A DNA stretch of 64,000 nucleotides, from positions 1 to 64,000 of the forward strand of contig NZ_JAEDAH010000008.1 of NCBI RefSeq assembly GCF_020320395.1, written 5' to 3'. Both the position numbers and the translations under genes were made by a program. A model generated the notes under the pieces. That model was not told where the DNA came from, ran no database searches, and was given only the letters and a program-made list of their open reading frames with translations. This document shows, one piece after another, positions 37,494 through 47,082 of this stretch (its first letter is position 1; each line of letters opens with the position of its first letter). The stretch comes from Thalassolituus marinus (lineage in GTDB: Bacteria; Pseudomonadota; Gammaproteobacteria; Pseudomonadales; Oceanobacteraceae).

Positions 37494-38666
37494 TTAAAAG
37501 GTTCCGTCAGGAATATGCACATTACCTTCCATAATGATGCGCGCACTGCGGCTCATTACCGCTTTGGTTGCAGTCCATTCGCCGTTCACTTCAGCAGCAG
37601 ACGCACCAACGCGTAGCGTGCCGGACGGATGACCAAAGGTCACTGAATCACGCTCACCACCGCCGGCCGCCAGATTCACCAGAGTGCCAGGTACAGCAGC
37701 AGCTGTGGCAATGGCAACGGATGCCGTACCCATCATTGCATGGTGCAGTTTGCCCATCGACAAAGCGCGCACGCAGACGTCGATGTCGGCTGCAGAAATC
37801 TGCTTGCCACTGGATGCTTCGTAATCGGTAGCCGGTGCCACAAAGGCGATTTTTGGTGTGTGCTGGCGCGCAACCGCTTCAGAAATATCGGCTATTAAAC
37901 CCATTTTTACTGCGCCGTAAGCGCGCATGGTTTCGAATTTCGCCAGCGCTTCTGCGTCGGAATTAATATCCTTCTGCAGTTCGGTGCCTGTGTAGCCAAT
38001 GTCCGCAGCATTCACGAAAATAGTCGGAATGCCCGAGTTAATCATGGTTGCTTTGAAGGTGCCAATGCCCGGCACTTCGAGATCGTCGACGACATTGCCG
38101 GTTGGGAACATGGAGCCTTCACCATCGGCCGGATCCATAAATTCAATTACCACTTCAGCTGCCGGAAAGGTTACGCCATCCAGTTCAAAGTCGCCGGTTT
38201 CCTGCACCTCACCGTTGCTAATCGGCACGTGAGCGATAATGGTTTTCTGAATATTTTTCTGCCAGATACGCACGGTGCAAATACCGTTTTGTGGAATGCG
38301 TTCTGCCACGACCAGACCTTTAGAAATAGCAAAAGCACCGACCGCTGCGGTCAAATTACCGCAGTTGCCGGACCAGTCGACGAAAGGTTTATTGATCGCC
38401 ACCTGGCCGAATAAATAATCCACGTCGTGATCCGGCTGTTCGCTTTTTGCCAGAATAACGGTCTTGGACGTGCTTGAGGTTGCTCCACCCATGCCATCAA
38501 TTTGCTGGCCGTAAGGATCAGGACTGCCGATGGTACGCAGCAAAATTTTATCGCGCGCTTCCCCCGCCACCTGAGCGGCTTCGGGTAAATCGGTCAGGGA
38601 AAAAAATACACCTTTGGAGGTGCCGCCACGCATGTAAGTGGCCGGAATTTTAATTTGCTTGGACAT
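37494..38666 (-). CDS. prpF: 2-methylaconitate cis-trans isomerase PrpF
   Basis: Works with AcnD in the methylcitrate cycle, isomerising its product so that an aconitase can use it. A 390-residue diaminopimelate-epimerase-like protein with the family start PATYMRGGTSKGVFF, DGMGGATSSTSK and WSGNCGNLTAAVGAF. Last gene of the propionate operon, but 241 bp behind acnD with a structured element in the gap. Confidence 0.96.
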   Translation of the reverse strand: MSKQIKIPATYMRGGTSKGVFFSLTDLPEAAQVAGEARDKILLRTIGSPDPYGQQIDGMGGATSSTSKTVILAKSEQPDHDVDYLFGQVAINKPFVDWSGNCGNLTAAVGAFAISKGLVVAERIPQNGICTVRIWQKNIQKTIIAHVPISNGEVQETGDFELDGVTFPAAEVVIEFMDPADGEGSMFPTGNVVDDLEVPGIGTFKATMINSGIPTIFVNAADIGYTGTELQKDINSDAEALAKFETMRAYGAVKMGLIADISEAVARQHTPKIAFVAPATDYEASSGKQISAADIDVCVRALSMGKLHHAMMGTASVAIATAAAVPGTLVNLAAGGGERDSVTFGHPSGTLRVGASAAEVNGEWTATKAVMSRSARIIMEGNVHIPDGTF

Positions 38667-38907
38667 GATTATTTCTCTTTGCCGATGCCATTTAAGGCAT
38701 CAATGCCCGTAAAAAATAAGGTGGGCAGTGCCCACCCTACTTGGAATGCTTAACGCGCGCTGCAAACCGCAAGATTTACAACGCTACAGAAGCGTCGGCG
38801 AGGCCGCTGCAATAAGGCGCCCCGCAGCGAGACCCCGAGACATACCGACTGGTAGGCGACGGGGTGAGCGAGGACGCAACACCATTGCAGCAACGCAGCC
38901 AGCTTCG
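38667..38907. repeat. structured repeat-like element between acnD and prpF
   Basis: No gene. It contains a near-perfect palindrome GGTGGGCA-G-TGCCCACC (38720-38736), a small hairpin ACGCT/AGCGT (38781-38795), and three nested inverted repeats: GCTGCAAT (38806-38813) with ATTGCAGC (38884-38891), ACCCCG (38832-38837) with CGGGGT (38860-38865), and TACC (38843-38846) with GGTA (38851-38854). A further imperfect stem spans 38892-38909 beside the acnD stop codon. The layout suggests a REP/MITE-like mobile repeat or an RNA stem that protects upstream message. I found no second copy in this window. Confidence 0.6.
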
Positions 38908-41505
38908 TTACTCGCCCTGCAGGAAGTCCTGAGCGAACTTCTGCAGCACACCACCCGCCTTGTACACTTCCACTTCCGCAGCAGTGTCCAGGCGACAGGT
39001 CATCGGTACTTCAACCACTTCACCGTTAGCGCGGGTGATCACCAGGGTTACATCGCCACGTGGGCTCAGTTCGCCTTGTACGTCATAAGTTTCGGTACCG
39101 TCGAGGCCCAGAGTCTTACGCGTGGTGCCGGCTTTGAATTCCAGTGGCAGTACGCCCATGCCGATCAGGTTAGTGCGGTGGATACGCTCAAAACCTTCAG
39201 CAGCGATGGCTTCAACGCCGGCCAGACGAACACCTTTGGCAGCCCAGTCACGGGAAGAACCCTGGCCGTAGTCGGCACCAGCAACAATGATCAGCGGCTG
39301 TTTGCGCTCCATGTAGGTCTCAATGGCTTCCCACATGCGGGTTACTTTGCCTTCCGGCTCGATACGCGCCAGAGAGCCCTGTTTCACGTTGCCGTCTTCA
39401 TCACGCACCATTTCGTTCAACAGTTTCGGGTTAGCGAAGGTTGCACGCTGAGCGGTCAGGTGGTCACCACGGTGAGTTGCGTAAGAGTTAAAGTCCTCTT
39501 CCGGCAGACCCATTTTATGCAGGTATTCACCGGCCGCGCTGTTCATCAGAATAGCGTTGGATGGCGACAGGTGGTCGGTGGTGATGTTATCCGGCAGCAG
39601 TGCCAGTGGACGCATACCTTTCAGTGTGCGTTCGCCGGCCAGAGCACCTTCCCAGTATGGTGGGCGACGGATATAGGTCGACATTGGACGCCAGTCGTAC
39701 AGTGGGCTCTCGGCTTTCTCCGCTTCTCCCAGATCGAACATTGGGATGTAGATCTGACGGAACTGCTCCGGCTTCACAGAGGCGGCAACAATAGCATCGA
39801 TTTCTTCATCGGATGGCCAGATATCTTTCAGACGGATTTCTTTGCCATCAACCACTGCCAGCACATCGTTTTCGATATCAAAACGGATGGTGCCGGCGAT
39901 GGCGTAAGCAACTACCAGTGGTGGCGATGCCAGGAAGGCTTGTTTGGCGTACGGGTGAATACGACCGTCGAAGTTACGGTTACCGGACAGTACCGCCGTG
40001 GCGTACAGGTCGCGGTCGATGATTTCCTGCTGGATCACAGGGTCGAGTGCACCGGACATACCGTTACAGGTAGTACAGGCGAACGCCACGATACCAAAGC
40101 CCAGTTTTTCCAGTTCCGGCAGCAGACCGGAATCTTTAAGATACAGCTCGGCTACTTTGGAACCTGGTGCAAAGGATGATTTCACCCATGGTTTGCGGAT
40201 CAGGCCCAGTTCATTGGCTTTCTTCGCCAGCAGACCGGCTGCAACCACGTTACGTGGGTTGGAGGTGTTGGTACAGGAGGTAATCGCCGCGATGATAACA
40301 GCGCCGTCAGGCATCAGGCCTTCGGCTTCTTGAGCTTTGGCCGCGTCCAGATTGCCGGCAATGCCTTTTGCTGCCAGATCGGCAGTGGCAACGCGAGCAT
40401 GCGGGTTAGACGGACCAGCCATGTTACGGCCAACAGCTGACAGATCGAACGTCAGCACGCGTTCGTATTGCGCAGTCGCCAGTGCATCAGACCACAGGCC
40501 TGTTTCTTTTGCATACTGTTCAACCAGAGCAACCTGTTCCGGCTCTCGGCCGGTCAGCTTCAGGTAGTCGATGGTCTGCTCGTCGATGGAGAACATCGCC
40601 GCAGTCGCACCGTATTCCGGTGTCATGTTGGAAATGGTCGCGCGGTCGCCGATGGACAGGCTGCGTGCGCCTTCACCGTAGAATTCCACATAGGCGCCAA
40701 CGACGCGCTCTTTACGCAGGAATTCGGTCAGAGCCAGTACGATGTCAGTGGCGGTGATGCCAGGCTGACGCTTACCGGTCAGCTCAACACCAACGATATC
40801 TGGCAGACGCATCATAGATGGGTGACCCAGCATCACGGTTTCTGCTTCCAGACCACCTACGCCGACAGAGATAACACCCAGTGCATCAACATGCGGGGTG
40901 TGAGAGTCGGTACCAACACAGGTATCCGGGTAGGCTACGCCGTCTTTTGCCTGCACCACCGGAGACATTTTCTCCAGGTTAATCTGGTGCATGATGCCGT
41001 TACCTGCCGGAATCACATCCACGTTGTCGAACGCGGTTTTGGTCCAGTTGATAAAGTGAAAACGGTCTTCATTGCGGCGCTCTTCGATATCGCGGTTTTT
41101 CTGGAAGGCATCCGGATCAAAACCGCCACATTCCACTGCCAGCGAGTGGTCTACGATCAGCTGAGTCTGTACAACCGGGTTTACTTTGGACGGGTCGCCG
41201 CCTTTGTCGGCAATCGCGTCACGCAGACCAGCCAGATCCACCAGAGCGGTCTGCCCCAGAATGTCGTGACAAACCACGCGTGCCGGGTACCACGGAAAAT
41301 CGAGATCGCGTTTACGGTTGATCAGCTGACCCAGAGCGTCGTTCAGCAGCGCTGGCTCACAGCGGCGCACCAGTTGCTCAGCCAGGATACGTGAGGTGTA
41401 TGGCAGGGTGTCGTAGCTGCCCGGTTTGATGGCATCTACCGCGGCACGGGTGTCGAAGTAATCGAGGTTGGTGCCGGCAAGTTGTTTACGGAATTCGGTG
41501 TTCAT
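38908..41505 (-). CDS. acnD: Fe/S-dependent 2-methylcitrate dehydratase AcnD
   Basis: Aconitase-family enzyme that dehydrates 2-methylcitrate in propionate breakdown; 865 residues. The [4Fe-4S] cysteines are in TSCTNTSNP and in CTTCNG. The presence of prpF downstream marks it as AcnD and not a general aconitase. It replaces the PrpD enzyme of enteric bacteria. A terminator-like hairpin stands just before its start. Confidence 0.96.
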   Translation of the reverse strand: MNTEFRKQLAGTNLDYFDTRAAVDAIKPGSYDTLPYTSRILAEQLVRRCEPALLNDALGQLINRKRDLDFPWYPARVVCHDILGQTALVDLAGLRDAIADKGGDPSKVNPVVQTQLIVDHSLAVECGGFDPDAFQKNRDIEERRNEDRFHFINWTKTAFDNVDVIPAGNGIMHQINLEKMSPVVQAKDGVAYPDTCVGTDSHTPHVDALGVISVGVGGLEAETVMLGHPSMMRLPDIVGVELTGKRQPGITATDIVLALTEFLRKERVVGAYVEFYGEGARSLSIGDRATISNMTPEYGATAAMFSIDEQTIDYLKLTGREPEQVALVEQYAKETGLWSDALATAQYERVLTFDLSAVGRNMAGPSNPHARVATADLAAKGIAGNLDAAKAQEAEGLMPDGAVIIAAITSCTNTSNPRNVVAAGLLAKKANELGLIRKPWVKSSFAPGSKVAELYLKDSGLLPELEKLGFGIVAFACTTCNGMSGALDPVIQQEIIDRDLYATAVLSGNRNFDGRIHPYAKQAFLASPPLVVAYAIAGTIRFDIENDVLAVVDGKEIRLKDIWPSDEEIDAIVAASVKPEQFRQIYIPMFDLGEAEKAESPLYDWRPMSTYIRRPPYWEGALAGERTLKGMRPLALLPDNITTDHLSPSNAILMNSAAGEYLHKMGLPEEDFNSYATHRGDHLTAQRATFANPKLLNEMVRDEDGNVKQGSLARIEPEGKVTRMWEAIETYMERKQPLIIVAGADYGQGSSRDWAAKGVRLAGVEAIAAEGFERIHRTNLIGMGVLPLEFKAGTTRKTLGLDGTETYDVQGELSPRGDVTLVITRANGEVVEVPMTCRLDTAAEVEVYKAGGVLQKFAQDFLQGE

Positions 41506-41520
41506 TGTCTTCTCTCAAAC

Positions 41521-41550
41521 AAAAAAGCACACCCGCCGTAGCGGGTGCAC
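41521..41550 (-). terminator. terminator-like hairpin between prpC and acnD
   Basis: On the minus strand GTGCACCCGC, TACG loop and GCGGGTGTGC (10 bp with two G-T pairs) are followed by six T. It lies 16 bp before the acnD start codon, so it must be read through for acnD and prpF to be expressed from the upstream promoter. Confidence 0.8.
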
Positions 41551-41558
41551 TGACTTGA

Positions 41559-42689
41559 TCAACGGTCGCTGATGGCTGGTACAGTGCGGAATTCTTCGCC
41601 AGTGTACTCAGCGCTTGGGCGGATAATGCGGTTGTCGGCACGCTGTTCCATGACGTGTGCTGCCCAGCCGGTCAGGCGGGAACATACGAAGATTGGCGTG
41701 AACAACTTGGTTGGAATACCCATGTAGTTGTACGCGGATGCGTGGAAGAAGTCGGCATTACAGAACAGCTTTTTCTCGCGCCACATCACTGCTTCGCAAC
41801 GCACGGAAATGTCGTACAGGTTGGTGTTGCCGCTTTCGCCAGCCAGTTTCTCAGACCAAAGCTTGATGATGGCATTGCGCGGATCAGATTCGCGGTAGAT
41901 GGCGTGACCAAAGCCCATGATTTTCTCTTTGCGCTCCAGCATGCCCATCAGCTTCTGTTCTGCATCTTCAGCGTCTTTCATGCCTTCGATCAGCTCCATT
42001 GCCGCTTCGTTAGCACCACCATGCAGAGGGCCGCGCAGAGAACCGATAGCGCCGGTTACGCAGGAATGCATATCGCTCAGGGTGGAGGCGCATACGCGTG
42101 CAGTGAAGGTGGAGGCATTGAATTCATGCTCTGCGTACAGAATCAGCGATGCATGCATCACCTGAGTGTGCAGCTCGCTCGGTTTCTCGTCGTGCAGTGT
42201 CCACAGGAACTGTTCAGCGATGGAATCCGCATCGGTTTCTTCATTGATGCGCTTGCCATTGTTGTGGCTGAAGTTGTACCAGTAGTTAATCATGCCCGGG
42301 AACAGCGCCAGCATGCGGTCAGTAGCGTCCTGCTGCTGGTCGAAGCTTTCTTCAGTTTCCAGGTTGCCCAGCATGGAGCAACCGGTACGCATCACGTCCA
42401 TCGGGTGAGCGGATGCCGGAATACGCTCAAGCACTTCTTTCAGGGCTTGCGGCAGTTTACGCAGGCCTTTCAGTTTGGTTTTGTAGGCATCCAGTTCAGC
42501 CTGAGTGGGCAGATTGCCCTTCAGGATCAGGTAGGCCACTTCTTCAAACTGACAGTTGTCTGCCAGGTCTTTTACGTCATAACCACGATAGGTCAGACCG
42601 GAGCCGGACTTACCCACGGTGGACAGTGCGGTTTTACCAGCTACCTGACCACGCAGGCCGGCGCCACTTAATTCTTTTGCTGCTGCCAT
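41559..42689 (-). CDS. prpC: 2-methylcitrate synthase
   Basis: Condenses propionyl-CoA with oxaloacetate; 376 residues, the short methylcitrate-synthase form. GLTYRGYDVKDLA near the start, HGGANEAAME with an active-site His, GFGHAIYRESDPR with the second His and the C-terminal arginine segment are citrate synthase hallmarks. Operon position identifies it as PrpC. A gap of 96 bp separates it from prpB. Confidence 0.96.
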   Translation of the reverse strand: MAAAKELSGAGLRGQVAGKTALSTVGKSGSGLTYRGYDVKDLADNCQFEEVAYLILKGNLPTQAELDAYKTKLKGLRKLPQALKEVLERIPASAHPMDVMRTGCSMLGNLETEESFDQQQDATDRMLALFPGMINYWYNFSHNNGKRINEETDADSIAEQFLWTLHDEKPSELHTQVMHASLILYAEHEFNASTFTARVCASTLSDMHSCVTGAIGSLRGPLHGGANEAAMELIEGMKDAEDAEQKLMGMLERKEKIMGFGHAIYRESDPRNAIIKLWSEKLAGESGNTNLYDISVRCEAVMWREKKLFCNADFFHASAYNYMGIPTKLFTPIFVCSRLTGWAAHVMEQRADNRIIRPSAEYTGEEFRTVPAISDR

Positions 42690-42785
42690 AGCTATTTCCC
42701 CTTAGCGTAGCGTCAGACGTTATTTGCCAGACGCGAATATTCATAAGATTGCGACAGGCATCGTCCGTCGCTTCTTCTGGTTGTG

Positions 42786-43664
42786 TTACTTATTCTTGCC
42801 TTCGGCAAAAAGTGCGTCGAGCTTTTGTTCAAATGCGTGGTAGTTGAGGTAGTCGTACAGCTCCATGCGGGTTTGCATGATGTCGACAACCTTACGCTGA
42901 TCGCCCTCTTCGAGAAGGCTTTTGTATACGGTTTCTGCGGCTTTGTTCATAGCGCGGAAAGCACTCAGCGGATACAGCACCATAGCGGCACCCCACTCGC
43001 CCAGCTGCTCGCGGTTCCACAATTCGGTCTGACCAAATTCGGTGATGTTAGCCAGAATCGGTACGTTCAGTGCCTCAGAGAAAGCGCGGTAGTGCTCTTC
43101 GGTCTTAATAGCTTCAGCAAAGATGCCGTCAGCACCGGCCTCGACACATGCCTGAGCGCGCTCGATAGCCGCTTCCAGGCCTTCCTGAGCGAATGCATCG
43201 GTACGAGCCATAATGAAAAAGTTGTCGTCAACACGAGCATCAACGCACGCCTTAATACGATCAACCATTTCGCCCTTGGATACGATTTCTTTGTTCGGGC
43301 GGTGGCCGCAACGCTTCTGCATCACCTGATCTTCAATATGCACGGCTGCCGCGCCTGCTTTTTCCATCTGCTGGATGGTGCGGGTGATGTTGAATGCACC
43401 GCCCCAGCCGGTGTCGATATCAACCAGCAAAGGCAGGCTGCTGGCAGAAGTGATGCGACGCACGTCTTCCACCACATCGTTCAGGGAGGTCATGCCCAGG
43501 TCCGGCAGGCCGTAGGAGGCGTTGGCGACCCCGCCGCCAGACAGATAAATTGCCTGGTGGCCGATACGCTCTGCCATCATGGCAGCGTATGCGTTAATGG
43601 TGCCTACAATCTGCAGCGGCTTGTTGTCTTCGAGTGCTTTACGGAATTTCTGACCTGGAGTCAT
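42786..43664 (-). CDS. prpB: 2-methylisocitrate lyase
   Basis: Cleaves 2-methylisocitrate to pyruvate and succinate; 292 residues. The catalytic motif KRCGH is at residues 117-121, metal-binding DIDTGWGG at about 82-89. Its start overlaps the stop of the regulator gene by four bases. Confidence 0.97.
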   Translation of the reverse strand: MTPGQKFRKALEDNKPLQIVGTINAYAAMMAERIGHQAIYLSGGGVANASYGLPDLGMTSLNDVVEDVRRITSASSLPLLVDIDTGWGGAFNITRTIQQMEKAGAAAVHIEDQVMQKRCGHRPNKEIVSKGEMVDRIKACVDARVDDNFFIMARTDAFAQEGLEAAIERAQACVEAGADGIFAEAIKTEEHYRAFSEALNVPILANITEFGQTELWNREQLGEWGAAMVLYPLSAFRAMNKAAETVYKSLLEEGDQRKVVDIMQTRMELYDYLNYHAFEQKLDALFAEGKNK

Positions 43665-44329
43665 TGTTGACCCTCCTCTTCAGCCAATCGTGTTTCAAGG
43701 TTAGTCAGCGAGGCCTGAATGTGCCTGCGCATAAGAAGTTCTGCCAGTTCTGCATCGCGCGCAGCAATGGCTTCTACTATTCGTTGGTGTTCCTGCAGCG
43801 CCAGTTGCGGACGCTTGTTACTGGTACTGGTCTGGTAGCGATACATGCGCACCAGATGGTACAGCTCACCACACAGCATCTGGTGCAGGCGGCTGTTGTT
43901 GCTGCCTTTGATAATGCGGTAGTGGAAATCCAGATCGCCGGCCTTCTGGTAATAGCTCTGGCCCTGTTCCGCCGCGATCGAGGCTTCGTGCTCAGCAAGC
44001 AGACGGCGAAGTTCATCTATTTCGCTGTCAGTCATGCGTTGCGCTGCCAGACGACAGGCCATGCTTTCCAGCTCAACCCGCACTTCGTAGATATCCCGCA
44101 GCTCGCTGAGCGAAAGTGACACGACCCGTGCACCCGCATGAGGAACTCTGACAACCAGGTTGCGCGACTCCAGCTTCTGGATCGCTTCGCGCATTGGTGC
44201 CCGACTGCCACCATAGCGCTCTACCAGTGTTTGCTCTGACAGTCGTGTTCCCGGAGACAATTCACCGCGCACAATGGCGGTAGTGAGTTCGTTGAACACT
44301 TTGTCTGCGAGAGTGAGATTATCGCTCAT
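43661..44329 (-). CDS. GntR/FCD-family regulator of the propionate operon
   Basis: A 222-residue regulator with an N-terminal winged helix ([20 protein letters not shown]) and an all-helical FCD ligand domain with the usual metal-binding His residues. It is the first gene of the unit and coupled to prpB, so it probably controls the operon and itself. The FCD partner ligand would be a methylcitrate-cycle acid (inference). Two TTGTNTACAA sites, the typical target form for this family, lie in front of it. Confidence 0.9.
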   Translation of the reverse strand: MSDNLTLADKVFNELTTAIVRGELSPGTRLSEQTLVERYGGSRAPMREAIQKLESRNLVVRVPHAGARVVSLSLSELRDIYEVRVELESMACRLAAQRMTDSEIDELRRLLAEHEASIAAEQGQSYYQKAGDLDFHYRIIKGSNNSRLHQMLCGELYHLVRMYRYQTSTSNKRPQLALQEHQRIVEAIAARDAELAELLMRRHIQASLTNLETRLAEEEGQQ

Positions 44330-44331
44330 GC

Positions 44332-44341
44332 TTGTCTACAA
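44332..44341 (-). promoter_or_regulatory. proximal operator-like site in front of the GntR gene
   Basis: TTGTCTACAA, one base away from the perfect dyad TTGTATACAA, directly next to the start codon. Bound here, a regulator would block transcription or translation start. Confidence 0.5.
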
Positions 44342-44360
44342 TCTGTGTTTAAGTATGGCA

Positions 44361-44388
44361 AGAATACGGTTTTTCTGGCGAATATCAA
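44361..44388 (-). promoter_or_regulatory. probable promoter of the GntR-prp operon
   Basis: On the minus strand TTGATA (44388-44383), 16-bp spacer and TATTCT (44366-44361). It lies between the two operator-like sites. Confidence 0.5.
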
Positions 44389-44403
44389 CCTGAGTAAGAC
44401 TAA

Positions 44404-44417
44404 GATTGTATACAATC
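44404..44417. promoter_or_regulatory. distal operator, 14-bp perfect palindrome
   Basis: GATTGTATACAATC is a perfect palindrome and contains the FCD/GntR consensus TTGTATACAA. It lies 16 bp upstream of the predicted -35 of the prp operon and about 100 bp before the divergent flavoprotein gene. Confidence 0.7.
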
Positions 44418-44517
44418 GCGTTTTTCCGACCGGATATCACAATTGCATTCCGAGGTTTTTTCTGGGTAAGTCTGACCTCATGCTTTAAGCTGCGCTAAAT
44501 ACATAAAAAAATACTCC

Positions 44518-45789
44518 ATGAACACCTTAGTCGCAGGAAAACGAATCGCCATTATCGGTTCCGGTATCGCCGGGCTTAGTGCCGCCTGGTTACTCAGTAA
44601 AGACCACCGTGTGACACTGTTTGAACGGGCAGAAAAACCGGGGATGGGAATCTATAGTGTTGACATTCCCTGGACGCGAGGAATCACCTCGATAGATATA
44701 CCGCTGCGAGTATTCACCCCGGGCTACTATCCGGATTTGCTCAGGCTTTATCAGCGGGCCGGAGTCCGGACCGAGAGGACCGATCACTCAGCGGCTTACG
44801 CCAATGAACACAATCAACTGTTTTTTCATTATGGCAACTGGCTGCTTGGTGAGCGCAGTCTTGGTTTCCCTAAATCGGCCAGCCCTGCTCTTTTTCGCCA
44901 ACACCTCCGTTTATTCAGTAAGCTGAAAAGCTGCAAAGGAGATGTGCGACTGAAGTCGATGACCTTTGGCGGCTTTATTTCCGAGCAGGGATTGCAGTCG
45001 AGATATCTGAGTGATGTCCTTATGCCGGCACTGGCAACGGTATGCACCTGTGACTATCGGGATATCGAAAATTATCCTGCCGACATTATTGTTGACTACC
45101 TTACTTGTGGTGTTATGGATCAGGGAGTCATGCGTGCAACTTCCGGTGTGGACGATGTCATAGCACGTCTGCTGGAATCACCAGTCACGCTCAGAAGTAA
45201 TTGCACCGTGCAGGCGGTAAGAAAAGCAGGTTCAGATGTTGAAGTGGTCAGCAAATATGGCGCTGAAACGTTTGATAAGGTAGTAATTGCGACTCAGCCA
45301 CACCACGCCGCCGAGCTGCTGGCGTCTGAGAAGGATCTGCGGCATACGGTTGAGCATCTGCATGCAATCCCCCTAAGTGTGTCGCGAATGCAGCTGCATA
45401 CGGATGACAGTTTACTGCCATGCAGCCTGTTGCCGTTATCCCCTGTAACCTATTTTCTACCTGCAGACACCCAACGACCGGAAGTTGCTGTTGATCTGAC
45501 CCGTGCAATCAGCAGCTTACGCCATGGCGACCCGTTACTTCAGGTGTGGAATCCCGTACGCGAAGTTGCTGCGGCTAAGTTGCTGGCGGACGTTACCTTC
45601 AGTCGCCCGCTGGTGACTCTGAAATCCAGACAGGCTGTTTCCTCCCTGCGCGACAGCCAGGGTGAAAGCGATGCAATCCTGCTGTCGGGGGCGTACCTGT
45701 GTGATGGCATTCCGCTGCTCGATGGAGCGGTCAAAAGTTCGCTGCATATTGCGCGCCTGATCGGTAGTTCGCGCTGCTGGGATGCATAA
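44518..45789 (+). CDS. FAD-dependent oxidoreductase (amine-oxidase-like fold)
   Basis: A 423-residue flavoprotein with the dinucleotide-binding start IAIIGSGIAGLSAAWLLSKD and the following GMGI loop in place of the usual GG(R/L). VVIATQPHHAAELL is the second FAD-contact segment, and the C-terminal LSGAYLCDGIPLLDGAVKSS the third. The family includes genes next to cyclopropane-fatty-acid synthase clusters, but none of those neighbours is present. It stands alone, divergent from the prp operon. Substrate unknown. Confidence 0.8.
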   Translation: MNTLVAGKRIAIIGSGIAGLSAAWLLSKDHRVTLFERAEKPGMGIYSVDIPWTRGITSIDIPLRVFTPGYYPDLLRLYQRAGVRTERTDHSAAYANEHNQLFFHYGNWLLGERSLGFPKSASPALFRQHLRLFSKLKSCKGDVRLKSMTFGGFISEQGLQSRYLSDVLMPALATVCTCDYRDIENYPADIIVDYLTCGVMDQGVMRATSGVDDVIARLLESPVTLRSNCTVQAVRKAGSDVEVVSKYGAETFDKVVIATQPHHAAELLASEKDLRHTVEHLHAIPLSVSRMQLHTDDSLLPCSLLPLSPVTYFLPADTQRPEVAVDLTRAISSLRHGDPLLQVWNPVREVAAAKLLADVTFSRPLVTLKSRQAVSSLRDSQGESDAILLSGAYLCDGIPLLDGAVKSSLHIARLIGSSRCWDA

Positions 45790-45815
45790 AAAAGCCGGCG
45801 CTTGCCGGCTTTTTA
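45788..45815. terminator. bidirectional terminator between the flavoprotein gene and rraA
   Basis: GCCGGC (45794-45799), GCTT loop, GCCGGC (45804-45809) and T-runs on both strands; it starts within the stop codon of the flavoprotein gene. Confidence 0.92.
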
Positions 45816-45839
45816 ACGGATCTGCACAGAAAGGTCAGA

Positions 45840-46334
45840 TCAGGCTTCTGGCATTTCCAGTTTTTGCGGAGAAACGATAATGCCGTTGTTGTCTGCGTAT
45901 ACAAACTGGCCCGGAACGAATTCGACGCCACCGAATTTAACGGTTACGTTAACGTCACCCAGACCACGCTTATCGGTTTTCAGTGGGTGCGTTGCCAGAG
46001 CCTGCACGCCCAGCTCAGTCTGCATGATAACGTCCACATCGCGAATGCAGCCGTAAACGATAATGCCTTCCCAGCCGTTCTTAGCTGCCTTTTCTGCAAG
46101 CATATCGCCCAGCAGAGCGTGACGCATTGATGCACCGCCATCGACAACCATAACTTTGCCTTTGCCGTCGGTGTCGACCAGTTCTTTCACTTTGGAGTTA
46201 TCTTCAAAGCACTTAACGGTCACGATTTCGCCGCCAAAGGACTCAACACCGCCGTAATTGTTAAACATCGGCTCTACAACCTGGATCAGTTCCGGGTATT
46301 CATCACAAAGGTCTGGGGTAACGTACTGAGTCAT
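45840..46334 (-). CDS. rraA: ribonuclease activity regulator RraA
   Basis: A 164-residue trimeric protein that binds the C-terminal part of RNase E and lowers its activity in E. coli. [20 protein letters not shown] and the [11 protein letters not shown] strand are typical. Some relatives are aldolases, but the length and the ending fit RraA. Its target rne is in the same window. Single-gene unit. Confidence 0.94.
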   Translation of the reverse strand: MTQYVTPDLCDEYPELIQVVEPMFNNYGGVESFGGEIVTVKCFEDNSKVKELVDTDGKGKVMVVDGGASMRHALLGDMLAEKAAKNGWEGIIVYGCIRDVDVIMQTELGVQALATHPLKTDKRGLGDVNVTVKFGGVEFVPGQFVYADNNGIIVSPQKLEMPEA

Positions 46335-46421
46335 GGGTATTTCCTTAGATTGAATGTGTGGCGATCCGCCACCTTATAACCAAAATGCTGAAATTGTTCC
46401 AGTCGGCCGACTGGTGCAAAC

Positions 46422-47081
46422 TTAGTCGTCATGGGCTAATCGACGAATATCACCAGCAGTAAAAACAGACTCCCGGTGTCGCTCCAGTCTCGCCGCCTTA
46501 AGCATGGCACGGGCAACGCTGCGGGCTGGTAGCGCCTGATAATTCCGCCACAAAGGGCTACTCAGCAGTACGCCTGAAATCTGCTCAAGGGGGCGTGCTG
46601 GCTGAGATTCAGGACGACTGCCTTGCAATATCGACGGTCGCCAAAGGTGCAGACTGCTGCAGTTCAGTGTTTGCAGGTGAAGCTCCATCGAGCCTTTAAT
46701 GCGATTGTAGTAAAAAGGTGAGCGCGGATTCGCGCCAATGGCGCTGACAACAGACAGTAGTTGTGCGCCGTTATCGACAGCCCACTGACAGCCTCTGACC
46801 ACCAGATCAAGATCAACTGACTTTAAGCCGGCCTTGCCGGCAACCTTCTGCGTGGTGCCTAGCGTGCAAAAGCACGTGTCGATTTCAGACTTCGTTGCCC
46901 AGAGCTTTTCATAGCTGATAACCGACACGCTGGCTTGCGCATGAAGTGTATCGACAAACGACTGCAGCTCATGAACAGAGCGTACCGGAACCAGAAGAAA
47001 AGCGTCGCGCTTGCATAGCTCCCGCAGCAGCTCGCGGCCAATCAGGCCGCTGGCGCCAAGGAGCAGAATGCGCTCAGGCAT
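46422..47081 (-). CDS. NAD(P)-binding Rossmann protein, HTATIP2-like
   Basis: A 219-residue atypical short-chain dehydrogenase with LLLGASGLIGRELL at the start and a FCTLGTTQKVAG segment in the region where relatives bind the cofactor. A YNRIKGSMEL motif gives the Tyr-xxx-Lys pair. It starts one base after the stop of the hydrolase gene, so it is co-transcribed. Substrate unknown. Confidence 0.85.
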   Translation of the reverse strand: MPERILLLGASGLIGRELLRELCKRDAFLLVPVRSVHELQSFVDTLHAQASVSVISYEKLWATKSEIDTCFCTLGTTQKVAGKAGLKSVDLDLVVRGCQWAVDNGAQLLSVVSAIGANPRSPFYYNRIKGSMELHLQTLNCSSLHLWRPSILQGSRPESQPARPLEQISGVLLSSPLWRNYQALPARSVARAMLKAARLERHRESVFTAGDIRRLAHDD

Positions 47082-47082
47082 A

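Noticed and set aside
38728-40179. Long plus-strand frame of 483 codons antisense to acnD
   Set aside because: Mirror frame of a well-supported acnD gene; the translation has no domain features.
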